From Phymatolithon calcareum (Eukaryota; Rhodophyta; Florideophyceae; Hapalidiales): a DNA stretch of 64,000 bases. Positions 49,858 to 60,341 of this stretch are shown here, piece after piece (the first letter of the stretch is position 1; every line of letters starts with the position of its first letter). Under the pieces are notes generated by a model. The model did no database searches and was not told the DNA's origin. It saw only the letters and a program-made list of their open reading frames with translations. The translations under genes and the position numbers were made by a program. The stretch covers positions 1,612,001 to 1,676,000 of the forward strand of contig OZ345382.1 of NCBI GenBank assembly GCA_977006965.1. Reading direction: 5' to 3'.

Positions 49858-51578
49858 GTAGACCTCCGGATAGACTGAACATGATGGCGACGTTCATTAT
49901 GAAGGAGGCGGACCGAGACCGCTCAGAACAAGCTGTGCTCGAAGAGACATACAACCAATTTCGAAACGTCCGCTTCTATGCAAGAGAAGCACCGTGGATT
50001 CCCAAGCCAGTAATGTGCAAGGCGGAGGAGGCAGAGTTGGAAAAGAACTGGTACGCGAACATCCAGGAGGTAGACACAAGAGAGTTACCGAAGGAGGCCA
50101 ACCTCATTGGTTCTCACTTCGTGTACAACGTCAAGACAGACACAGTCGAAGGGGTTGCGAGGCGCTTCAAGTTGAAAGCACGCTTGTGTGTCCATGGGAA
50201 CCGCGATAACGAGAAAGACTCTCTCCGCACGGATGCGGCAGTAGTGTCGCACGAAGGGTTCCGGTTGACATACACCGTTGCGTCCCAATTCGGCCTTATA
50301 CTTTGGAAGGGTGACATCTCGGGCGCATACCCGCAAAGCGGGAAGGCCATGCGAAAGATCTTCGTCATGCCGCCGAGATCAATTTCGAAACCGTGCAAGG
50401 TTTTGTTGCTCTTGGTGACCTTCTACGGTATAGTTACCGCCGGACGGAAGTGGCAACGCGCATCGGATGAGCTCTTAACGAACGGCCTCGGCCTCGAAGT
50501 GGTGATAGGCATGCCGCAACTATTCCGGCACGAGGTTAAAGGGACACTGCAAATATTGGTGGCGAAGTACGTCGATGATATGTTGGTCGCGGCACGGACG
50601 ACCCTTGTGCTCGAAAAGGCACGGGACGCCATCTCGCAGACGTTCAATGTCGGACATTGGGTGCAGACGCCAGAGGAGATGAACGTTAACTCCACGGAAG
50701 TCACACAGACGCCGACGACCATCGGGGTGAAGATGCCATCTCTTGCGAAGGAGATCGAACCAATAGTGTTGTTGCCAGCACGTCGCAAGCAAATCTCCGA
50801 AGCAGCGACAGTGCTTGAGGTGAAAGCCGTGCGCACAATCGCCGGCAAGCTTGGGTATCTCGGAGTGGCATGCTCACCTATTGCAGCGTTCGCGGTAAGC
50901 TACTTGCAGCAGTGTGTGCCAGGGTTGACGGTCGGGGCATTGAAAGCCTTGAATGGAGTAATCAGAGACACGGCCCGTCGCCAACACGCCATACAGTACA
51001 TCCAACCGACTATGATGGAGCGGGAGCAAGCGCACATACTTGCGTTTAGTGACGCAGGCTATCCGCACCCAAAACGGAAGAGTGTGGCACAGGAAGGTTG
51101 CATCGTTGGAATAGCGTTCGGTGCAAAGGCCGGGAGTAAGTTCCACACCCTGGCTTGGCTGTCCAGAAAACAACGCCGTGTGTCAACATCTTCGGCTTCG
51201 GCAGAGACCATTGCCGCAGTAACGGCGTCAGGGGTCGCGTTTAGCATTCGCGCTGTGTACGATAGAGCCACGAAGGTACGCTTGCCCATCACGATCGCGG
51301 TCGACAGTAAGGGTCTGCACAGGGCAATCGCGACGCACTCGCAGCCACGAGACCGTGCGGTTGTGACGGAGGTGCATCGCCTGCGCCTTAACCACATGAA
51401 TGGAGATCTTGACCGCGTGGTATGGATACCTGGAGTCGAGAACCCCGCAGACGCGTTGACGAAACCGTTGGCAGGCGGTACCACAGCCATATTGGAAGAG
51501 ATGATGGCCACCGGTAGACTCTTGCATGACGTTGACGACCTCCGCGGTATCAGCGTTGCACGGCAGGAGGAGATGTAG
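49632..51578 (+). CDS. pol: Copia Pol part 3: reverse transcriptase and RNase H
   Basis: It lies in another frame than parts 1-2 and is open to TAG 51576-51578. The Copia RT (RVT_2) begins around SHFVYNVKTD, with ARLCVHGNRD and the catalytic AKYVDDMLVA (YVDD at about 50566). The RNase H region has D in AFSDAGYP, E in SASAETIAAV and D in AVDSKGLHRA. It ends with VENPADALTKPL, the usual end of Copia Pol. All catalytic residues are present, so this part alone looks undamaged. Confidence 0.88.
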   Translation, partial: RIRGGIAEHDEGDSANFGSQPASISAITPTVEPTIDVESAGQTAPKIDTIRKSVQLDPTVQEDSEEPVVRRSSRVSRPPDRLNMMATFIMKEADRDRSEQAVLEETYNQFRNVRFYAREAPWIPKPVMCKAEEAELEKNWYANIQEVDTRELPKEANLIGSHFVYNVKTDTVEGVARRFKLKARLCVHGNRDNEKDSLRTDAAVVSHEGFRLTYTVASQFGLILWKGDISGAYPQSGKAMRKIFVMPPRSISKPCKVLLLLVTFYGIVTAGRKWQRASDELLTNGLGLEVVIGMPQLFRHEVKGTLQILVAKYVDDMLVAARTTLVLEKARDAISQTFNVGHWVQTPEEMNVNSTEVTQTPTTIGVKMPSLAKEIEPIVLLPARRKQISEAATVLEVKAVRTIAGKLGYLGVACSPIAAFAVSYLQQCVPGLTVGALKALNGVIRDTARRQHAIQYIQPTMMEREQAHILAFSDAGYPHPKRKSVAQEGCIVGIAFGAKAGSKFHTLAWLSRKQRRVSTSSASAETIAAVTASGVAFSIRAVYDRATKVRLPITIAVDSKGLHRAIATHSQPRDRAVVTEVHRLRLNHMNGDLDRVVWIPGVENPADALTKPLAGGTTAILEEMMATGRLLHDVDDLRGISVARQEEM

Positions 51579-51870
51579 CAGAATGGCTGCACCGCCAGCA
51601 GTGACACAGCTTTGTCGAGCTGTGGGTGGTGGTGGTGATGAGAGGTTGCGCAAACAGAGGTTTGCGCGGTGCGGCCGCCGATGTGACCCCGTATCCCACT
51701 GAATACTCATGCGTACGCAGGGTTCCATCTGTACACGTGTACGTGCGTAAGCGCGGTGAGCGCGGTGCGCGCGCCAGGAGCGCGCGCCAGGATCGGACGC
51801 GCGAGGATGCGATGAGGAGATGAAAATGCAGAGTTGTACTTTACGAAATTCTTGTGACGACGGCGAGTCA

Positions 51871-51884
51871 CAAGAAGGCGGGAA
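51871..51884 (+). promoter_or_regulatory. Polypurine tract of the Copia element
   Basis: CAAGAAGGCGGGAA lies directly against the 3' LTR, where plus-strand DNA synthesis is primed. Confidence 0.65.
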
Positions 51885-52177
51885 TGTTGAAATCGAATTG
51901 AACCAATGATCGGTCGGGAAGAAGACAGGAATGTTATTGTTGAAGATTTAATTGATTCTTAGAATATATGATTCGAGCCGTAATGACCATTGATATATTA
52001 AACTGCTCCCGGCAGCGCCGGGGGAGAAAAACGAGGGAGTTTGAAGGTCTCGGATTACTGGGCTACGCGCGCGCGTCCAGACGACAGTTACCTGTGGCCG
52101 CTCGGTGCGGCGGCACAAGGGATATCTACAGCTGTGTGTCTTTGGGCTGTGTCCCTCTGTGCGGCGTGGTTTTAACA
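51885..52177 (+). repeat. Copia 3' LTR
   Basis: Identical to the 5' LTR except C at 51958; followed by the target copy GACAT. Confidence 0.95.
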
Positions 52178-52182
52178 GACAT

Positions 52183-54008
52183 ATCAGATGGAAAAATTCC
52201 ATGCAATTCACCCAAGCCGGTGCAATGTGCCAGCGTACTGTTTTACTAGAAACAGACACCCAGTATTACAGGGCACCGCACTATGCAAGTAGGTTGGAGA
52301 AGGTGCGCTCCTGAGGCTATAAATAGCGCTCCCTAGAAGCGTCAGAAAGTAAAAGGAAGGAACCAAGCCAAGACGCATAATTGCGGTGCTGGACCTCGAG
52401 TAAGAGGCCTCATCATTCATGTCTGTCAAATAAGGATTCAATATTTTTCTGTTTCGGTCGTAAGGTAGCGACAGCAGCCAGAGAGGCCTGCTTGGAATAT
52501 TCAAGAGGACTCCTGCATTAGTTAGAACCCTGCTCTTTCTTTCCTGCATATGTCTTTTGAGCTTGAGCATGAATATCATTATCAACGCGTTCTGCATCCA
52601 TCTACCCCTTGTGAGCCGTGTATCGTCTAATCGTTTAGCCCTTTTCGAATGTCAAAGTCAAGAAACACTGACACAAAAAAGTCAGGACCGTTAAACGACC
52701 CCTTGGTCAGCTGAAAAGTCAGGAGCTTTCTCGAATTGCTGTAGCGTGCTCACTGGGAGATGTCTTCGTGTACTTCCTTCTAGATGTAAAAATCGCGCGC
52801 GGGACGCTGTGCGTTAGAGTAAAGTGTGGCACACACCCTTGTTCCTTTTTCAGCGTGGCAACTCGCACACTCCAATGTGCAAGTCAGGGGACGAGGTTCT
52901 CAGTAGAAATTACCCAAGACGTCTACAAACTACTGAGGAGCACAAGGGCAAGAAGCAACATTGGAAACCCAGTCCGTATATTTGTACGACTGTGATGTCA
53001 AGATTTCCGAAAAGATAAGGCACAACTAGATAGCAAAACTGAGGCTGACACGGATACGTAGTCACTTTTGAAGAAGAGACTACGTCAGGGTCAAACCTGC
53101 ATTCACCTCTTTTTCGTTTGATCAGTACCAAGCCGTTTGTGTAAACTTTGTTCTGAGCAACCCTTTCCAAAGCGTCAGAAACGACATTCGTAAAGAACTT
53201 GTCTCTAGCATTATGCTCCACAGCCGACTAATTTGCTTCTCTGTTGCTATCAGCGAATCATTCCAAACGAGCGCCAAAAGCTACGGTAATGTTGGCAGCA
53301 CCCGAGGAAGCCTCGCCGAAATATTCAAAAGACAGCCAGGCTCTTCAAAATAAACTGACCAAAAAGAAGTACACTAGACGTCTAATGGCATCGTTCTGCC
53401 CACTCGATGAAAATTTTGAAAACACTCCAATCCAGCGTAATTTCGAAGCTTCACAAGCCGAGTCGACAACGATGGAAAACACGTTTACGCAGCGTGGCAC
53501 TGACTGCGACCTTGGAACCCTCCTTCTTCGGTCCCGGATTTCCATTCGCGGCACCAGTGTCTCGGCTGAATTTCCTGGCGGACTGCCCAGTGTACTTCTA
53601 AATGGATGTGATCTCCATCTACATTTCGCAAACATCACGTGTGTGGGACTGTAACAGTATGAACACGAAGCACACGGAGACAATCGCCACGAGACGCGGA
53701 GATATGAACAGTCTAGCAATCCGGTTCACGGGGTTTCGGGCATTCAGTTGTACACATATTTTTTAACATCTTGCGAAAAGCACTGCCAACTGAGAAACAC
53801 ATCCAGTCAAACGTATTGATCGAACTCACATAATAAGCTCCCGAGTGTGAATCCGATCGAGTCGCAGATCGGTCAAGCCAGGAAGCACTTCCAATGGACC
53901 ATATTCTTTCCGCATCAAAGACATCTAGAAAAGAATGTTTACAAAGAAAAACGATGCTCACTGGGAGCGAGATACTCAGTTTAGCTTTTTTGTGTGGGTT
54001 CTTCCACA
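52183..54008. other. No supported gene
   Basis: A minus-strand frame (53221-52910) starts plausibly (MEHNARDKFFTNVVSDALER) but becomes non-protein-like. Other frames are shadows. No repeat family assigned. Confidence 0.3.
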
Positions 54009-54949
54009 TTAGCCTGGTGATTGAATAGACCGCTTTTCATAAGGGGACTCTCCAGGCACCGAAAAGGCAGGGTCCACAGTCGCTGGCTGCAGTCCAAGGT
54101 AGTGCGCCGACCACACCCAGATGGCACCTTCAGCGATGTTATACCCAGTGCGCAGCGTCATACTTCCAGTCCCAGCCTTAGCTGTGGCGTCAGGAGTGAG
54201 ACAAAGGAGCCCGCGCTCAACGCCAGCAACACCCTGGTAACGTGGGTTTGCAAAAAGCAGCATGAATCCCGCCCATAACGCGGGGTTCACCACGATGTTC
54301 GGCAGCGACTTCTCCGGTGCAGAGCTTGGAGCAAGGGCGCGATGCATGGCGACCAGTCCCTGCGAAGCTGCGGTGCCAACAAGCAAGGCTCCGAAGCCGG
54401 TAACGGCAAACAGAGCGCCCTTGTACATGAACGCGCCAGGCCGGGTCTGCAGAAAGTATGGGCCTTCAATAAACATATTTGCGGGAAGTTTGGCGAACAC
54501 CGACTTCGACACGGTTACAGATGTCACGGGGGTGAGAAGATCAACAAGAAGGAAGTTTGACCTTCCCACCGACGACGTTGTCGCAAATGGAAAAATCAAA
54601 CTCGTTCATCCTTGCTCCGAGAGGCAATCATGCCGTACGCATAGAGACCAAGACCGACCGTCAGCTCCATCAACACCTTGAACACGAACTCAGCCTTTCC
54701 CATCCGTCCAAGCGCTTGGCTACAATGTCTGAGACGCCGCTCGAAGTTACGCTCAGATAGCTCGTTACAGTGCTTCCGCGGGGGCGAAGGTGCGGACTTC
54801 ATCTGGGATTTCGTCCACCGAGAGAACACTGGAACGCAGTGCCGATTCTACGAAATCATCGGCATTGCCCCACCGCTACCTCGTCGAGGTGAGGCTGGTG
54901 TGCCGCCATTGCCACGCACAAAAGTCAGTTTGAAACGAGACCGACGCAT
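54009..54949 (-). pseudogene. RETICULATA-related protein pseudogene (DUF3411 family)
   Basis: Reading the minus strand from ATG 54949, pieces of one protein appear in alternating frames. They are: MRRSRFKLTFVRGNGGTPAS; DDFVESALRSSVLSVDEIPD; ERNFERRLRHCSQALGRMGK with AEFVFKVLMELTVGLGLYA; NEFDFSICDNVVGG; and from about 54590 an intact last 190 residues (LLVDLLTPVTSVTVSKSVF, FMYKGALFAVTGFGALLVG, RTGYNIAEGAIWVWSAHYLG). The order and motifs match RETICULATA-related chloroplast-envelope proteins: the N-E-(L/F)-D-F block, the K-G-x-x-(F/Y)-A-V-G-x-x-(S/G) hydrophobic segment and the RTGN-like C-terminus. At least four frameshifts without room for introns make it a pseudogene. The well-kept tail suggests recent decay. 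Confidence 0.65.
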
Positions 54950-56035
54950 TACCAGGCGTCGATCTTTTTCGTGATTCCATTTCCATTGTATTCAAGCCAA
55001 TCCGGGAGCGCATCCGTTATGTCAAACTGGCAATAGCGAATCGTCGAGAACACGATGGCGTTGAATCTCGATTTCGGTCACATGCAAGGTGGCCGCCCCG
55101 GGATGTTGTCCATCGCAGAGCCCGTTGATGGGCGGTTGGAAACCTCAGTCAGCAACCATGGACGAGGGCGATAGGCGCCCAAGGTAAACGCTCTCCATGT
55201 CGGATTACGGGATGCTCAGTTTCGAAGAAGACTTTTGGCACAATAGTATCAACAGGTGCCGCTCCCCGCCGGAGTACGTGCGGGGAGACAAGGGCAGAGT
55301 GATGACAGCCGCGAGGAATGAGCCCCAGCTTGAAATAGCTGCTCTTATGACAACTGGTGAGAGCTGAAACGAATCATATCGACTACGTGAGGGGAACAGT
55401 CGATGTAGACTACTGTCGTCATGAAGCGCGGAGCACGTCCTTCTCGAAAGTCGTTCTGTGTTGCAACAATTGAAACTATTAAAAGAGTGGTCTTGTATTA
55501 TTAGTAAGGATGTGCCTCCTACGTGAGCGGCACTAGTACGCAAACGTAGGATGTCTGACTGCGGACGAGCCAGACGTCTAGCATCGCATCTGGTTTAGCT
55601 TTTGAGCAGACGTTATTCATACTCCTCTGCAGTTGAGAGGATAGTCTCGTTACTCGAATTGGCTTCGGATTTATGTGCGCGTCTTATACGTCATCCTGCG
55701 CGTAGGAATGCTTTCAGAAAATCTGCGTTTGTCATTCCGAGAGTTTTCACAATTTGCAGTTTCCAACCGGGGGACGTGAAGCAGTCCATTAGTTTCTGAT
55801 ACCATGTGCTCTTATCGTCGAGCCACGATATTCCTTGATTTCTACGTTATCTCTGGGCACCTTCTAGGGTCTCAGGCTCTCGCATGGGACTAAAATTGTC
55901 TAGATAGTTGACCTATTTTTGCCTCTCCATGTCATTATGTAGTCCCTAGCTAATTCTGATCTTTCAGGTCCTTCTTATCGCGTCCGAGGAGGATATCATC
56001 TTCAACAGACATCCTTTGCAAAAGATTGGTCCACC
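54950..56035. other. No gene seen
   Basis: The upstream flank of the pseudogene and beyond holds only short frames. No coding exon could be attached to the RETICULATA-related gene. Confidence 0.3.
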
Positions 56036-56166
56036 TTTTTTTGAAGCAAAGGATTAGTTGTTTAATAACAATCCTAAGACTGTACGGGGGCAGCTTTTCG
56101 GTACTCGCTCATTCTAGAATATCGCGTGGTCCCTAATACAGGGACTAATCGTTTCCATATTATCAA
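56036..56166 (-). mobile_element. T retroposon 3' end, degenerate copy
   Basis: On the minus strand it keeps GTCCCTGTATTAGGGACC, the 5' stem arm AAAAGCTGCCCC and an A7 tail (56036-56042), but the 3' arm is lost. The flanking ATTG-GGTCC words are only approximately repeated, so the copy is old. Confidence 0.5.
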
Positions 56167-57235
56167 ATTGCGGTCCTCGTGCTCTTCAAGAATGTGCTCG
56201 CCATCCAGCTAGTCATTTTGATCAGTTACGACCTCTGGTTTTCCAAAACGGGGTTCAGACATGGCTCAGCGCCAACACAGGTCACATCTCTCTTCATGTG
56301 GTGGTCCCAAGGGAGCACTCAGCCCACCAAGACTCTTTTCTACTTATTCCGTCTTCCTTCGCCAATCTTACGCTCGGGAACTGTCGTATGTTTACCATTC
56401 CGCATCTGATCATTGGCGCTGGATTCTGAATTTTCGCCCATTGTCTCCGAATTTGATCTACCTTTGCGGGACCACGTGACATTGTTCCAAAGAGCGTCAC
56501 TTGAGGTCCCTTGTTTGTAGTTTTCTCGCAAGTGCAAATCCCTAACGACGAGATCCCAAAACGATCATCTGATTCTACGCTGCTCTGGCCGGGCTGCCAT
56601 TCGAAGAAAATTTATCTTAAGAGTGAGCCATAAAACCCCAAATGATCTATAACGGTAGAGGAACAAAGATGTACTAATAAACGTGTTGATAACGAGAATT
56701 AATAGAGGCAAGTTCTTTCGCTAATTTAAGATTGGCGGTTTATACAATCGAAGAAGCAAGTGGATAAATTGCACAACGTCTATCTTCCAAATGCCCTTGA
56801 GCAATATGATTGGGGATAAATTCGATGCATGTTGGTCTATACGAGGCAAAAGATTCCACAATTCCGTTTTCACCAAAAACCATTCCCTTTGCTGATGACC
56901 TTGTCGACAAATCAATGACATGCTGCGCTGACGACAGCCACTGTCTTGCCAATAGTATCGGAGACTGAAATGTCCTACGCCTCACCAATTCCAATAATTT
57001 AGGCCCACAAACAGCGCACTCAATGACACCGTGTCTAGACTGCCAATAACTTTCCAGAGCGCATACGCTATATTTCCGTCCGTTCTTTCGTGTCTAATTT
57101 TGCTCCTACACTATGGTACTAGAAATTTAGTTGAAGACCTACGCTCAAAGTGGCCGAGAATTTATTTCGCGTTCCCGACATCTGTGCAAGTCTACGCGTG
57201 CAACAACATAGGTTGGTACAGTGTCCTCCGTCCGC
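56167..57235. other. No gene seen
   Basis: Short frames only; ordinary relic DNA ahead of the TATA box at 57236. Confidence 0.3.
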
Positions 57236-57243
57236 TATAAATA
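57236..57243 (+). promoter_or_regulatory. TATA box of the broken coiled-coil gene
   Basis: TATAAATA, 80-87 nt upstream of ATG 57323; same spacing class as the intact genes' TATA boxes. Confidence 0.5.
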
Positions 57244-57322
57244 ACGTTTCCTGATAGATAACCTCTGCGTAGATGCAAAGTGCGAGCAGAGTCACCACAC
57301 AAGCTTCATTTGAACATCGAAA

Positions 57323-57728
57323 ATGGCGGAAGAGCTCGTGGCAGAGATGGAGTCGAAGCTGGAGAAGTACAACGAGTGGGCCCGTCAGTTTGAGGTCAAG
57401 ATTCCGGATCTTGAAGAACAAGCTAAGGATGTTGCAAATTGTTGCAATGTCCGTCGAGGAGAAGAAACAGTATAGGGAGAAGTGCACAGCAGCCAAGCAT
57501 CGACTTGATAGCTTTAAGAATACGATAAAATGTCTCGATAAGTCTCTCAAGTCATTCAAGGATGATCAAGGAGAAGAAAAGAGCAGTATGAATGATGTCA
57601 TGTTCTTTAACGAGCTTGCCAAGACCGGAGAGGAAAACGCGCGCAATTCTCTTGTCGAGTTCGAAGAAGAAGTTGATCAAATTGTCCTCATCCCGAACAA
57701 TGATCATTCTGAACAAAAAGCGAACTGA
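57323..57728 (+). pseudogene. Coiled-coil protein gene broken by a 10-bp duplication
   Basis: From ATG 57323 the frame reads MAEELVAEMESKLEKYNEWA, then VKIPDLEEQAKDVA, and stops soon after. The continuation, MSVEEKKQYREKCTAAKHRL and onward to 57728, is in the next frame. The break falls at GTTGCAAATT/GTTGCAATGT (57431-57440 and 57441-57450), a 10-bp tandem duplication; a 10-nt insertion is exactly the shift needed. The whole would be a soluble helical protein of about 130 residues. It faintly recalls N-terminal helices of Q-SNAREs, but no SNARE motif or membrane anchor follows, so I leave it unassigned. Confidence 0.45.
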
Positions 57729-58737
57729 ATTTGCAAAGTATGCGAACTGTAGTATTTCTGTCGAGAGCAATAGTCAATGCTTCGCCATGGTGATTGTTAA
57801 TTCGTAGTTCTCTCGTATCTACCGCTAGATCAATTAAAACATTATGCCAGTTGGTCTCTAAAGCATTCTCTGCCGAGCGAAAAGATCGCGTAGAGTTTTC
57901 GAGCTCCCACGAAGAGTTTCGCCCGAGGAAAAAAAATTCACTTGAGCGACTGGAACTGCTTGTAATCTCTCTGAAAGTCTGGCATGGCGTGGCAAAGCTC
58001 AGTACTAACTCTATTGCGCCACTAACGGAAGGTAAACAAGGATCCAGTTATTGTGCTCAGAAATGGAATCGGAGTCTGCACACCATCACTTGTCACAGTG
58101 CTATACAAAGATAGTACTGCTTTCGAAGCTTGAGCCCACAATTTCTTTACTGGCTACGGCCCCAAGACCACGACAAGTGCATCTTGCCCACAGAGAAAGA
58201 AGATGCAGTCTCCTCAAAATGTCCAGACTCGCATTTACGACGTCGGATGCCGACCTGAACTCCCCTCTCATCTAAGGGTGAAACCAGCAACAACGGAAAC
58301 GTAATGCAAGAGGGTAAAAAAGAGATCTAGAAAAGGAGAAGAGTATATCTCGAAGCTTGCGTAGCTGCTTTTATTTATTGCGGAGAACTCGTTGATGAAT
58401 GAAGAGACTGTACTCACGTAAGGAAGGAAGGGCTATTCACAAACTTGAGCGGCCTTGTGCTACCGGCTTTTGTACTGAGATTACCATTACGGCGATTGCT
58501 GTGCAAGAGCCACCATCTCTGAATACTGAATCTACAGTGACTGTCCTGCAATGGCGTTTACCGAGACCGAAATGAACAACTAGACTCTACCGATCAGGCT
58601 TGCTCTTTACAAGCTATTTCTTTGATGTCGACGAAGCCCAAAGAGTGCTGTCGTGTCTGAAAGGGTTTTCAGACCCTGAAGAGGCATTCATGAGCCGGAA
58701 ATGGCACATTTGCAGGACTTGGAACATCATTACCGTC
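57729..58737. other. No gene seen
   Basis: Short stop-rich frames; no recognised repeat. Confidence 0.3.
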
Positions 58738-58751
58738 ATAGTGCGTCATAT

Positions 58752-59187
58752 TTTTTTTGCAGCTGTTTAGTTGTTTATTTGGAAGCCCTCATTAACGCTC
58801 CTAAGACTGTACGGGAGCAGTTTTTCGTAACTTGTTCATTCTAGTATATCGCCTGGTCCCTAATACAGGGACTCGTCGTTTACCATATTGTCAATTATGG
58901 TGACGCTGTAGAGTAATATGGAGTCTAATGCCTTTTCCGTTCTTATCATTCCTCCGGAGTCCAGTTTATACTTTGCTAGGTTCATACGTATGGTCTCCAT
59001 GTGGCGCTCTGCTGCCGTTCCGAATGCATTCGATATTAGCGTCGTGCTCACTTGAGGGAACAGTCCGCTTGCGTATTTTATGGCCAGCTGTCGATGTCTC
59101 ACCTTGGTAAACCTGAGGATGGCCGGAATCTCATCCGGTTCGTCGTACGGTTTCCTCTTTCTTCTTGGTTCGAGCCTCGTGCCTTCT
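58752..59187 (-). mobile_element. T retroposon, 5'-truncated copy with target duplication
   Basis: It is flanked by the exact 14-bp duplication ATAGTGCGTCATAT (58738-58751 and 59188-59201). On the minus strand it encodes VRHRQLAIKYASGLFPQVST through EKALDSILLYSVTIIDNM to the stop of ...ESLY at 58860. A ~100-nt 3' UTR has the stem AAAAACTGCTC with GAGGGCTTCC, one bulged G, then AAATAAACAACTAAACAG and an A8 tail. This copy has a sense codon where the 29.9 kb copy has a stop. Confidence 0.8.
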
Positions 59188-59218
59188 ATAGTGCGTCATA
59201 TGCTCAAAGACGAAAGCT

Positions 59219-59448
59219 AGATCTTCCTGTCCTGTAATGCACGCACTTGCGCGCGGTACAGGATCCCTTCGGTTGCTGCGAAGGGACGCTCCCCGAAAGG
59301 GGCGTGCAGGAGGCAGAGAAGGCATTCGGGAACCTAGACATCCAAACCGCAGTCCAGCTCGCTAACAATAGAGTAGAGTGGAAAAAACTTAGACCCTCGA
59401 ATCGCTGCTAGACCCATTAGGGGAAAAGGCAAAATGAATGAATGAATG
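59219..59448 (+). mobile_element. LINE 3' end with (AATG)n tail and target duplication
   Basis: It lies between two exact copies of AAAGACGAAAGCT (59206-59218 and 59449-59461, 13 bp). It encodes LDIQTAVQLANNRVEWKKL and RPSNRC before the stop, then a short 3' UTR and the (AATG)n tail. A 55-bp GC-rich piece with two small hairpins (about 59257-59312) is absent from the 39.6 kb relative, so it is a later insertion. 5'-truncation, simple tail and target duplication are the marks of a non-LTR retrotransposon. Confidence 0.8.
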
Positions 59449-59461
59449 AAAGACGAAAGCT

Positions 59462-60341
59462 GCAAAACTACCAACCGTCCGTTCCTTCTTTCTTCATCAG
59501 TTTCTTGTGTACACTGTAGAAGGCAAAGTGGGAAGATGGACCACTGTGCGCATTCTTCGGGAAAATTTTTCCTGAAGAATGCTACTGCTCAGTAATTGCT
59601 TGCATCGTCTCAATGTCAGCAGAAATGATAGTGTAATGTAATACGATTTGGGAAGCGGATGGCAGTGGGCTCACAAGCTATACACGGGAAGCTGCTCTAG
59701 TGTTGGTGAATGCCGTCTTTGAGGGCTTCGAAAATAGATTTCCCCTCATGCACAGTTCCAAAATGCACCCTGATATATATTCAGACCAGTATAAAGCAGT
59801 GCCTTGCGAGCAAATCAGTGGGAAGAAAGCAGTTTACATACATAGATTCAGACCAGCACCATTGAAAATGATATAGTTGTCAGCGACATAGTGGTCAAAC
59901 TGCCTCATATGTGACCAGGTGAAAGGTCCTCTGTTCGAATCCCGGGTGTGCCGGTTAGCCGTGAAGAGTCTGACGCGATTTTTTCTCCTTATTTCGCGCC
60001 AAGGGGCATTTCGGGGGTGGGGTTTACTCATTGCTGCAGTAGTATGGCACAGAAGAAGTGAGCTCTAAAGAAAAAGAGTCCAACATTCTGGCCGTCCATT
60101 ACTCGCGAAACATGGAACCCCCGCAGGTGTTTCGCGTGGAATCGTCTAATGACGAGCAGCAGGCAGAGAAGAAGAATGACTACAATTGGCTAGCAAGATT
60201 AACGCTTTGCCGTATTCTAAGGAGGATTAAAAGTAGAAGTACTGCTTGCCATCTCCATAGCGGAATAAGCATTCATTATTATTATTGTCCGCCACATCAG
60301 GAGAGTCCGTCATATTTACGAGTTACAAGAGAAAGGGAGAA
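59462..60341. other. No gene; S module copy and tRNA-like head
   Basis: The S 3' module lies at 59688-59740 (stem GAAGCTGCTC / GAGGGCTTC, then GAAAATAGA). At 59880-59955 CATAGTGGTCAAACTGCC resembles a pol III A-box and CTGTTCGAATCCCG a B-box. The arms do not pair as a tRNA, so this is a tRNA-derived relic at best. Confidence 0.35.

Larger units (their letters stand above)
46259..52177 (+). mobile_element. Copia LTR retrotransposon, 5.92 kb, recent but defective
   Basis: Two 293-bp LTRs (46259-46551, 51885-52177) start TGTTGAAATCG and end TTTTAACA. They differ only at 46332 (T) versus 51958 (C). The element is flanked by GACAT (46254-46258 and 52178-52182), the expected 5-bp target duplication. 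Gene order protease, integrase, reverse transcriptase, RNase H defines Copia (Pseudoviridae-type). The coding part has a TAA between gag and pol, a TGA inside the integrase and a frameshift at a G8 run, so this copy cannot make a full Pol. One LTR difference in 293 bp implies a young insertion. Confidence 0.95.

Noticed and set aside
59880-59955. Functional tRNA gene
   Set aside because: A- and B-box words are present but acceptor, anticodon and T arms do not pair.
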